From: an uncultured Acidobacteriota bacterium
Lineage (GTDB): Bacteria > Acidobacteriota > Vicinamibacteria > Vicinamibacterales > CAVVIG01
Length of the DNA: 40,915 nucleotides
Direction of reading: 5' to 3'
Assembly: GCA_902825985.1 (NCBI GenBank)
Contig: CADEDC010000006.1
Location: forward strand, 1 to 40,915
The position numbers and the translations under genes are program-made. Positions within the stretch are counted from its first letter, which is position 1, and every line of letters starts with the position of its first letter. The notes under the pieces are model-generated. The model had not been told where the DNA came from. It made no database searches and worked only from the letters and a program-made list of their open reading frames with translations. Below are positions 24,765-32,112 of this stretch, in pieces.

Positions 24765-26705
24765 TCAGTGATAGTAGGACATGCAGCCCGGTTCGATCTT
24801 GCCGAGGGACCCGGGTGGGAACTTCGTGCGATCCCAGAATTCCTTCTTGCCCTGGCAGTTGATCACCACCGGTCGTCGTTCGTTCGCCGCGACGTCGTAG
24901 GCCCGTTCGAGCGCCGGCCGGAACTGTGCCGGCGCCGTCACGTACTCACCGTGGCCGCCGAGCGCTTCCGCAAGCTTGTCGTAGCGGAGGTTCTCCTGGA
25001 AGAGGTGAATCGGCAGCGCGAGCGGCTGTTCGGCGGCCTGGACCCACGTCCCCCACGCGTTGTTGTTGTAGACGATGACGACCACCGGCAGGCGATGCTT
25101 GGCCATCGTGTCGATCTCCATCGCGGTGTAGCCGAACCCGGCATCGCCGGTGACGCAGACGATCGGGGCGCCCTTGTAGGCGGCCTGGACCCCGGCACCC
25201 ATCTGCACGCCGGCGGCGACCCCCACCGCGTATCCGACATCCGGCCCGATGGCGCCGTACTGGTAGGCGCCGTTCATGATCTGACCCGGCCTGAAGCTGC
25301 GCAGCTCCCGGCGGACGTAGCGCGCGATGCCGAATCCACCCGACGCGATCGTCGTCTGCTCCTTCGGCAACTTCCCTCGATACAGGAAATCGCCGAGCTC
25401 CTTGGCGATGACCGACGGATGCACCGCGTCGGTGTAGCTCATGCCGGTCTTGTAGTACTCGAGGTTCTGGTCTTCGAAGCGCTTCCGCGCACTGGCGATT
25501 TCGGCGAGCCAGGGCACGTGGGTCATCTTGGGTGTCAGGTCGGCGAGCGCTTCGAGCGCCGCCAGCTCGCAGCTGACGATGCCCAAGTCGATCGGCATGT
25601 TGCGTCCGATGTCCTCGTGCTGCTGGTCGATGCGGATGAACCTGGCGTCCGGCCCGAACGCGAACTCACCCACCGTCGGCATGCAGTGCTGGCCGACGAA
25701 GATGACGAGATCGGCGCTCGCGAGCGCCGCCGGGGCGGCATTCGCCGACAGCGGACTCGCGTCCGAGAACTGGCCCTTCATCGCGCCCGACTCGACCACC
25801 GGAATCTGCGCCTTCTCGGCGAATCGCTTCAACGGCTCCCACGCCTTGCGGTAGAAGACACCATTGCTCGACACGATCATCGGTCGCTGCGCCGTCTTGA
25901 TCATGTCGAGGGCCCTGGCGATGTCCTTCGAGGACGGCGCCGGACGGGAGTCGGTGCGATACAGCGCCTTCTCGTGGAAGAACTCGAGCTCGGACGCATC
26001 CTTGAATCGGGCCGAGGCGACCTCGGACGGGAAGTCGAGATGAACGGGCTTCGGCACGCCACTCCTGAGCTGGCGGAATGCGTAGCCGGCGTACTCATGG
26101 ACACGGCGCGGGTTGATCAGCCGCTTGCCGTACTTCTTCAAACCTTCCGTCGTCGGCTGCTGATACCCGAGCTGGATGCCGGCTTCCGTGTCTTCCTGCC
26201 CCATGGCCATGTTGCTGGCGACGATGAGCAACGGGGTGCGGGCCGCATTGGCGCAGGCAATCGCACAGATCATGTCGGTGAAACCGGGGCCTTCCGTGCC
26301 CGAGGCGATCGCCAGCTCGCCGGTGCTGCGGATGAACGCATCCGCGGCATGCGCCATCGAGCCTTCGTGACGGCCGCCGTAAGCCGCAATGCCCGCCGCC
26401 GCGAGGGCATGCGTCACGGTGTAGTTGCCGGGGCAGCAGAACAGCGCCGCCACCCCTTCGTCCTTGCAGGCTTTGGCAAAGACCTCCGCGCCGGTCATGG
26501 GGAAGGTGTAGTCCCTGCCGCGCGCGGCGGTGGCCGCGCTGAACTCGGCAGGAATCTTGATACCAGAAGCGGCGACGCCGGCCGGCGGCGCCTGGCCAGC
26601 GGCCGAGCCGGCGTGGGCAATCGCGGCCGTAGCGGCGGCGCCGGTCACGGTTTCCTTGAGGAATTTCCGTCGACTCACTGAACGCTGCATGTCCCGTCCA
26701 TTCAT
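24765..26705 (-). CDS. Tat-exported thiamine-diphosphate (ThDP)-dependent enzyme
   Basis: 646 residues from ATG at 26705, preceded by AAGGAG. The twin-arginine motif SRRKFLK (11-17) and hydrophobic [12 protein letters not shown] stretch make Tat export likely, unusual for this family. The three ThDP-enzyme domains follow: Pyr domain (about 68-240) with catalytic Glu114 in [17 protein letters not shown]; central domain (about 260-400) with [20 protein letters not shown] and [11 protein letters not shown] domain (about 430-640) with the ThDP motif starting [15 protein letters not shown] (Asp521) and closing with VYNNNAWG. Acetolactate synthase, oxalyl-CoA decarboxylase, benzaldehyde lyase and pyruvate oxidase share this layout; the substrate here is unknown. 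Operon with the unknown protein and cytochrome downstream. Confidence 0.87.
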   Translation of the reverse strand: MNGRDMQRSVSRRKFLKETVTGAAATAAIAHAGSAAGQAPPAGVAASGIKIPAEFSAATAARGRDYTFPMTGAEVFAKACKDEGVAALFCCPGNYTVTHALAAAGIAAYGGRHEGSMAHAADAFIRSTGELAIASGTEGPGFTDMICAIACANAARTPLLIVASNMAMGQEDTEAGIQLGYQQPTTEGLKKYGKRLINPRRVHEYAGYAFRQLRSGVPKPVHLDFPSEVASARFKDASELEFFHEKALYRTDSRPAPSSKDIARALDMIKTAQRPMIVSSNGVFYRKAWEPLKRFAEKAQIPVVESGAMKGQFSDASPLSANAAPAALASADLVIFVGQHCMPTVGEFAFGPDARFIRIDQQHEDIGRNMPIDLGIVSCELAALEALADLTPKMTHVPWLAEIASARKRFEDQNLEYYKTGMSYTDAVHPSVIAKELGDFLYRGKLPKEQTTIASGGFGIARYVRRELRSFRPGQIMNGAYQYGAIGPDVGYAVGVAAGVQMGAGVQAAYKGAPIVCVTGDAGFGYTAMEIDTMAKHRLPVVVIVYNNNAWGTWVQAAEQPLALPIHLFQENLRYDKLAEALGGHGEYVTAPAQFRPALERAYDVAANERRPVVINCQGKKEFWDRTKFPPGSLGKIEPGCMSYYH

Positions 26706-26716
26706 CGGCCTGCTCC

Positions 26717-26729
26717 TTGGCGACGCCAA
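26717..26729. repeat. 13-bp palindrome overlapping the ThDP-enzyme ribosome binding region
   Basis: TTGGCG A CGCCAA, perfect symmetry. It touches the AAGGAG of the minus-strand gene starting at 26705, so protein or RNA structure here could control initiation. It also lies 96 bp upstream of the divergent synthetase at 26825. Confidence 0.35.
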
Positions 26730-26824
26730 TTCTCCGTGGGGCGCTCAGGCCCTGCCGGGTCTGGCGTCCGGTTTTGCGACGACACCCGATGCGGCTGCTA
26801 CGGCTGACCTGAACGCCGCTGGGA

Positions 26825-29446
26825 ATGATACGCGGACTTTTTATGGGCGCACAACTGCTTGACCTCATCGCGCACGCCACCCGCGACACGGGCCACGCGA
26901 TCGCCGTCGACATGCCGGGACACCGCCTGACCTACGCCGAACTGGCCGTTCGCAGCGACGCCGTGGCGAGGCGTCTCGTCGCGCGGGGAATCGGCCACGG
27001 CGCGGTCGTGGCGGTCGCGGTCTCCCGTTCGCCGGAGCTGGTGCCGGTGCTGCTCGGCGTGCTCAAGGCCGGCGCCGCGTACGTGCCGATTGACCCGTCG
27101 CTGCCGGCCGACCGCCAGACCTACATGGCGACCGACGCAGGCGCCGCGATCACGATCGCCGACACGGGATGGGATTGGCGGTCCGACCCGCCGGCGTCGA
27201 TCCCGGCGGCGCGCGCGCCGGCCGCCGGCGACCTCGCCTATGTGATCTACACGTCGGGCTCCACCGGCCTGCCGAAAGGCGTCGAGATTGCACACGGCGC
27301 CGTCGCGAACTTCGTCCGCGCGATGCAGCGGACGCCAGGCCTGTCGGCCGCCGATCGCGTGCTCGCCCACACGACCGTCTCGTTCGACCTCCACGTGCTG
27401 GAACTGTGGGGCGCACTGAGCGTCGGCGCAACCATCGTCCTGGTGGATCGCGACACCGCGACCGATCCGCTGGCCCTGGCGCACCGCATCGCCGCATCGC
27501 ACGCCTCGGTCGTCCAAGCCACGCCGGCGATGTGGTCGCTGCTGCTCAGGGCCGGCTGGCGGGACGGGCGCGGCGTCAAGGCGCTGTGCGGCGGCGAGGC
27601 GCTGCCGCGCGATCTGGCCGACGCACTGCTCGCGACCGGAGTCGATCTCTGGAACATGTACGGACCGACGGAGACCACCGTGTGGTCGTCGCTGTGGCGG
27701 GTGACGCCGGCCGGCCCGATCCTGATCGGCGACCCGATCGACGGCGGCACACTGCACGTTGTCGACGATCGGCTCGCCGAGGTCGGCGCCGGATCGACCG
27801 GCGAACTGTGTATCGGCGGTGCCGGCCTGGCACGCGGCTATCGCAGTCGTCCCGAGTTGACCGCCGAACGATTCGTCACGCTGCCGGCACCGGACGGCCG
27901 CCGCGTCTACCGCACCGGCGACCTTGCCCGCCGCCATGCCGACGGCGGGGTCGAGTGTCTCGGACGCCTGGATCATCAAGTGAAGGTGGGCGGCAACCGC
28001 GTGGAGCCGGGCGAAGTGGAAGCCGCACTGCGGCGCCTCCCGGGCATCCGTGACGCGGTCGTCGTCGCCCGCGACGGCGCACAGGGCCTGCGCCAGCTGG
28101 TCGCCTACCTCGTCGTGCACGACGGCCGGCCGGCCGGGTCGGAATTGCGCCGCGGCCTGGCGTCGTCACTGCCGGACTACATGATTCCGTCGCAGTTCGT
28201 CACGCTCGACGCCCTGCCGCTGACGGCGAACGGCAAGATCGACCGGGCCGCCCTGCCGTCACCGGTGCCTGACGCTGACCAGGCGCCGCGGCCGGCGGCC
28301 GAGGCGGAGACGCCGACACAGCATGCCGTGCTCGCCATCTGGCGGGAAGCGTTCGCGCGCGACGGAATTGGTGTCGACGACGACTTCTTCGACCTCGGTG
28401 GCCACTCGCGCCTCGGCGCGTACGTGTTCGCGCTGATCGCCGACCGTCTGGGGAGCCGACTGCCGCTGACGCGGCTGGTCGATGCCCCGACGGTCCGCCG
28501 GCTCGCCGCCGCGATCGATGACGAGGCGCCCAGGCTGCCGCTCGATCCCGAGCCGCTGATCGCGCTGCAGCCTCGCCCGGCAAAGGATGCGCCAGTGCTG
28601 TTTCTCGTCCACGCCGCCGGCGGGCACGCCGTGATCTATCGCGATCTCGCACGGCAGCTGGCCGGAGACATCGGCGTCGTGGTATTCCAGTCGCGCGGTC
28701 TCGACGGCCAGGCGCCGCCGCGCCGCTCGGTGACCGAGATGGCGGCGGCCTACATCACGGAGCTCCATCGCGTGCAGCCCGCCGGACCGTACGCCATCGG
28801 CGGAGCGTCGTTCGGTGGCGTCGTCGCGTGGGAGATGGCGCGCCAGCTGCGTCAACGGGGCGATGTCGTCGGGCTGCTGGTTCTGATGGACACCGGCTTC
28901 CCGCCGCTGGCCGGCTCGCGATCCGTCCGCATTCTGACGCGGCTGCCCGGCTTCGTCGGGACGATCTACCCGCGGGTGCGGCGTGGCCTGTCGCATGCGC
29001 GGGCGCTGCGTCGGTTGGGATGGCGGCGCTACGGTGCGTGGCTGCAGCGGGACCGTCGGGAAGCCCGACGGATCGGGGAGGCGCGCCTGGCGCAGCAGGT
29101 GGGCGACGCCGGACTCTCGCTGCTGGACGGACTGTCACGCGTGCGGACCGCGAACGAGGTGGCGCTGGCCAACTACGTGCCGCGTCAGTACGAGGGCGCC
29201 GTGTGCTTCTGTCGTGCTCGCGACGGCCGCGACGAGGACGACACGCGCGACTGGTGGCGCGCCGTCGCGCCGCGTATCGTCTATCACGAGCTGCCGGGCA
29301 ACCACGGAACGATGCTGCTCGAACCGCAGGTCCGCGCGACCGCCGACGTGCTGCGCGCCGCGCTGCTTACGCCGGATACCTCAACAGCGTCAGCCGCCAC
29401 GCCCCTTCCGCCGCCACCGCACCGGTCACACCGCGTGCCGGCGTGA
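26825..29446 (+). CDS. Stand-alone A-T-TE synthetase (NRPS-like, no condensation domain)
   Basis: 873 residues from ATG at 26825 (ATG at 26843 is an alternative). Adenylation domain about 1-480: A3 motif YTSGSTGLPKG (142-152), A5 YGPTETTVW from 279, A8 YRTGDLARRH and A10 NGKIDRAAL with Lys471. The specificity region retains Asp in SFDLHVLE, the residue that normally holds an alpha-amino group. Carrier domain with phosphopantetheine Ser528 in DLGGHSRL. Thioesterase with nucleophile Ser662 in GGASFGG, Asp689 and His827 in GNHG. The layout matches the single-module A-T-TE enzymes such as ralfuranone and atromentin synthetases, which dimerise aryl-pyruvates, but the retained Asp argues for an amino acid. 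Its carrier needs the PPTase encoded convergently at 29367-30095. Confidence 0.92.
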   Translation: MIRGLFMGAQLLDLIAHATRDTGHAIAVDMPGHRLTYAELAVRSDAVARRLVARGIGHGAVVAVAVSRSPELVPVLLGVLKAGAAYVPIDPSLPADRQTYMATDAGAAITIADTGWDWRSDPPASIPAARAPAAGDLAYVIYTSGSTGLPKGVEIAHGAVANFVRAMQRTPGLSAADRVLAHTTVSFDLHVLELWGALSVGATIVLVDRDTATDPLALAHRIAASHASVVQATPAMWSLLLRAGWRDGRGVKALCGGEALPRDLADALLATGVDLWNMYGPTETTVWSSLWRVTPAGPILIGDPIDGGTLHVVDDRLAEVGAGSTGELCIGGAGLARGYRSRPELTAERFVTLPAPDGRRVYRTGDLARRHADGGVECLGRLDHQVKVGGNRVEPGEVEAALRRLPGIRDAVVVARDGAQGLRQLVAYLVVHDGRPAGSELRRGLASSLPDYMIPSQFVTLDALPLTANGKIDRAALPSPVPDADQAPRPAAEAETPTQHAVLAIWREAFARDGIGVDDDFFDLGGHSRLGAYVFALIADRLGSRLPLTRLVDAPTVRRLAAAIDDEAPRLPLDPEPLIALQPRPAKDAPVLFLVHAAGGHAVIYRDLARQLAGDIGVVVFQSRGLDGQAPPRRSVTEMAAAYITELHRVQPAGPYAIGGASFGGVVAWEMARQLRQRGDVVGLLVLMDTGFPPLAGSRSVRILTRLPGFVGTIYPRVRRGLSHARALRRLGWRRYGAWLQRDRREARRIGEARLAQQVGDAGLSLLDGLSRVRTANEVALANYVPRQYEGAVCFCRARDGRDEDDTRDWWRAVAPRIVYHELPGNHGTMLLEPQVRATADVLRAALLTPDTSTASAATPLPPPPHRSHRVPA

Positions 29447-30095
29447 ACGACCGCAGCATCCACTGGTGGCGCCGGCGTGCTTCGGCGAGGGGGGCGTCGA
29501 CGAAGCCGTCGCCCTCGAGCGGTACGCTGAAAGCGTGCAGCGGCGCCAGCAGGCCGGTGCCAACGGCCTTCACGAACGCCTCCTTCTTCGTCCACAGGTC
29601 GGCGACCGCGGCGCGCCTCCGGGTCGGCGGAAGATCGCGAATCCACGCCGATTCCGCCGGCGAGGCATACGTCGCCGCAATCGCCGAGGCGTCGTGCGCA
29701 TCGGTCAGGCATTCGACATCGATGCCGATGCGGCGGTCACGGCCGACCGCGCAGGCGTGCCACCCGCCACAGCGGGTGAAGCTGAAGTCGAACCAGCCCG
29801 GTGCACCGGCCAGCAGCGGTTTGTCGTCCACCCGGGTCACGACGTCAAGTTCATGGGCCGGCTGGTCGACGTAGCGTCCGAGGACGTGTCGCACACGCGC
29901 CCGCCCGACGATGAAGTCGCGGCGGACATCCGGCAGGCGCATCCGGGCCGCGCGATGCTGTTCGTGCGGCGACAACGACGCGACGAGCGCCTCGGTTTCT
30001 TCGGCCGTCGCTTCGGTCGACACCGTCCAGACGTGGACCTCATCCGGATCGAGCGGCGGGATGTCGAGAGGCGGGATGACGACGGCGGAGGACAT
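29367..30095 (-). CDS. Sfp-type 4'-phosphopantetheinyl transferase
   Basis: 242 residues from ATG at 30095; an in-frame extension upstream is not needed. Sfp-type signature residues are present: GIDVE at 124-128 (metal-binding Asp126 and Glu128) and WTKKEAFVKAVG from 168 with Glu172. Also visible are the substrate helix FIVGRARVRHVLGRY (about 61-75) and FDFSFTRCGGWHACAV (102-117), in place of the more usual FNLSHS. It transfers phosphopantetheine from CoA to the serine of a carrier protein, presumably Ser528 of the A-T-TE enzyme next to it. The two genes converge and overlap tail-to-tail by 80 bp (29367-29446), an unusual arrangement for functionally linked genes. Confidence 0.9.
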   Translation of the reverse strand: MSSAVVIPPLDIPPLDPDEVHVWTVSTEATAEETEALVASLSPHEQHRAARMRLPDVRRDFIVGRARVRHVLGRYVDQPAHELDVVTRVDDKPLLAGAPGWFDFSFTRCGGWHACAVGRDRRIGIDVECLTDAHDASAIAATYASPAESAWIRDLPPTRRRAAVADLWTKKEAFVKAVGTGLLAPLHAFSVPLEGDGFVDAPLAEARRRHQWMLRSFTPARGVTGAVAAEGAWRLTLLRYPA

Positions 30096-30160
30096 GGTTG
30101 GGCACGCCACCGGTCGGTACGGCGCACCGTGCATCGTGCCACAACTCAGCGGAACAGCCA

Positions 30161-30232
30161 AAAGCCGAGTCGGCTTTCCACAGTGGAAGGCTCACGCCAA
30201 CCGCAGCAAGTCGTTGCACATTGGCTGCAACG
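30161..30232. repeat. Cluster of three palindromes upstream of CgeB-like glycosyltransferase
   Basis: AAAGCCGA G TCGGCTTT (30161-30177), TTCCAC A GTGGAA (30176-30188), and CGTTGCA, 7-nt spacer, TGCAACG (30212-30232). All three are perfect. They fill the 190 bp between the divergent PPTase and glycosyltransferase starts, suggesting shared regulation. The TTCCAC half is similar to the site at 2017-2033. Confidence 0.5.
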
Positions 30233-30285
30233 GCAGGGACATGCGCCGGCCATTCGCGCGAATCCGAAGCGGAACCGGGCTTGCT

Positions 30286-31482
30286 GTGGATCAGCAGGTG
30301 CGAATCCTGCTGTTCTACGAAACGTTCACGTCGGACTGGACGACGCCGGCGTACCACTTCGTCCGCGGCATCGCCACGGAACTGCTGGCGCGCGGTCACG
30401 ACGTGCAGCTGTTCGAGCCACGCGACGGCGGGAGCCGTCCCGGCGATTGCCAGCTGTGCAGCGAAGAAGCGCCCGACCTGGCCGATGCCTATCCGATGCT
30501 GACGAGGCAGCGCTACGAACTGCACGCACTCAACCTGACGGCGATGCTGGCTGGCGCCGACCTCGTCATCGTGCACGAGTCGAACGACCCGCGGCTGATC
30601 CGCCAGATCGCCCGCCATCGAGCGGTCGCAGGGCACTACCGGCTGCTGCTGCACGACACGAACCACCGTTCGATTACGGAGCCGGCCCGTCTCGCCGAGC
30701 TGGACCTCCGGCCCTTCGATGGGGTGCTGACGGCCGGGGATGCCATCACACACCTCTACCTCGAGCGCGGGTGGGCGCGACATGCCTGGACGCTGCCGTT
30801 CGCGGCCGACGTCCGTGTCTTCTACCCGAGACATCACGCGACGATGCCGCCCGGCACCGCCGCGCTCAGCGAGATTGTGCCCGTGACGGACGTCCCTGAC
30901 GGCGACGTGGTGTGGGTCGGGAACTATGGTGACGAGCAGCGCGGGAACGCCCTGGACGAGTTTCTTGCGGCGCCGGTCAGACGTCTCGGCGCGCGCGCCG
31001 CGGTCTACGGTGCCGGCTACCCGGACGCCGTGATCGCGCGCCTGGCCGGCGCCGGCATCGAGTATCGGGGCTGGGTCGACAATTGCGAGGTCCCGGACGT
31101 CTTTGCCCAGTTCAAGGTGACGGTGCACCTGCCGCGGGCCCCGTACCTGACATCGCTGCCGGGCGTGCCGCCGATGCGGCTGTTCGAGGCGATGGCCTGC
31201 GGCATCCCGCTGGTGTCGGCGCGCTGGCAGGACGCGGGAGGGCTCGCGACGCCGGGCGAACACTTCCTGGTGGCCGAGGATGGCGACGAGATGACGGCGC
31301 ATCTCGAGGCGCTCCTGCAACGGCCGGGCACGCGCCGCCACCTGGCGCTCTCCGGACTGCGGGCGATTCATGGCGCCCATAGCTGCGCGCATCGTGTCGA
31401 TCGCCTGCTGGCCATCATGCAGGACATCGCCGCGCAGCCCGAGCCGGTGGCCGAGCGCGTGCGGTTGGCGTCCGCGATGTGA
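30286..31482 (+). CDS. CgeB/YkvP-like glycosyltransferase
   Basis: 398 residues from GTG at 30286; GTG at 30298 and ATG at 30241 are alternatives, and the domain begins at RILLFYETFTSDW. GT-B fold: N-terminal half with ATELLARGHDVQLFEPRDGG and LVIVHESNDPRLIRQIARHR, then DGDVVWVGNYGDEQRGNALD at the domain switch, and a C-terminal donor-binding region with VTVHLPRAP and PPMRLFEAMACGIPLVSARW. This resembles the CgeB-type proteins (Glyco_trans_1_2). No signal peptide; cytoplasmic. Being divergent from the PPTase, with shared palindromes between, it may glycosylate the product of the A-T-TE enzyme, or a surface component (inference). Confidence 0.82.
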   Translation: MDQQVRILLFYETFTSDWTTPAYHFVRGIATELLARGHDVQLFEPRDGGSRPGDCQLCSEEAPDLADAYPMLTRQRYELHALNLTAMLAGADLVIVHESNDPRLIRQIARHRAVAGHYRLLLHDTNHRSITEPARLAELDLRPFDGVLTAGDAITHLYLERGWARHAWTLPFAADVRVFYPRHHATMPPGTAALSEIVPVTDVPDGDVVWVGNYGDEQRGNALDEFLAAPVRRLGARAAVYGAGYPDAVIARLAGAGIEYRGWVDNCEVPDVFAQFKVTVHLPRAPYLTSLPGVPPMRLFEAMACGIPLVSARWQDAGGLATPGEHFLVAEDGDEMTAHLEALLQRPGTRRHLALSGLRAIHGAHSCAHRVDRLLAIMQDIAAQPEPVAERVRLASAM

Positions 31483-31507
31483 TGCCCGTCGCGTCCGGTC
31501 GGATCGG

Positions 31508-31978
31508 CTACCGGCGCACCAGTCTCTTGATGAGTTGAATCTGCCCAGCGTGGTAGAGGTCGTGCGCGACAACACCGCGAATCGTCCAGCCGACGGTGTG
31601 GTCGCCGAGGGGGCTGGCGAGCGCGCGGTCGGAGAGGCCGGCGATGACCTGTCGCAGCGCGCGGTGCTCCGCCACCAGCAACTGCAGGTCGGCCGCGAGC
31701 GCCCGGCGCCCGGAATCGCCATCGGGACGCATCCACCAGTTGCTGCCGGGGAGCACGAATCCTCGGCGTGGCGCACCGGTCAAGCGGCGCCGCACGGTGT
31801 ACTTCCAGTAGGCGCAGTGCACCGCGATTTCCCAGATGTTGTGCCGACCTGGCTGGGGCCGGGCTGACGCCGTCTCGACATCAAGTCCGCGCAGCGCGCC
31901 ATGGAGGGTCGTGCCGTGCCAGGCTTTGTGATCGAACGCCTCATCGTAGAGAGACAGGAGGATGTGGATGGCTGCCAT
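31508..31978 (-). CDS. DinB/YfiT-like four-helix protein
   Basis: 156 residues from ATG at 31978. Helical bundle with the DinB metal-ligand pattern: His in EAFDHKAWHG or IAVHCAYWKYTVRRR, and the C-terminal VVAHDLYHAGQIQLIKRL, where two His of HDLYH complete the site. Members are metal-binding proteins, some of them thiol-transferases using mycothiol or bacillithiol; the cofactor here is unknown. Converges on the glycosyltransferase ending at 31482 (25-bp gap). Upstream, 134 bp contain two strong stem-loops. Confidence 0.83.
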   Translation of the reverse strand: MAAIHILLSLYDEAFDHKAWHGTTLHGALRGLDVETASARPQPGRHNIWEIAVHCAYWKYTVRRRLTGAPRRGFVLPGSNWWMRPDGDSGRRALAADLQLLVAEHRALRQVIAGLSDRALASPLGDHTVGWTIRGVVAHDLYHAGQIQLIKRLVRR

Positions 31979-32013
31979 GACTGCGCTCGGAGGACCATCC
32001 CCCACGGCTGGTT

Positions 32014-32093
32014 ACGAGGCCGACCGGCACGCGGCTGACCGGTGGCCTCGTCGAATGTCCCGCACGGCTGCGACGAGCGCGGCCGTGCGGGAC
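32014..32093 (-). terminator. Tandem stem-loops after TonB-dependent receptor 2
   Basis: Hairpin 1 (nearest the receptor): GTCCCGCACGGC (32057-32068) and GCCGTGCGGGAC (32082-32093), perfect 12-bp stem, 13-nt loop. Hairpin 2: ACGAGGCC-G-ACCGG (32014-32027) and CCGGTGGCCTCGT (32039-32051), 13 pairs with one bulge and an 11-nt loop. They begin about 20 bp past the receptor stop on the minus strand. Neither has a T-run, so they may protect the mRNA end or form a non-canonical terminator before the DinB gene. Confidence 0.55.
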
Positions 32094-32112
32094 GGGAAGC
32101 AGTGCGCTCGAC

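Noticed and set aside
26825..29446. Full non-ribosomal peptide synthetase module
   Set aside because: No condensation domain (HHxxxDG-type motif) is present before the adenylation domain or elsewhere in the protein.
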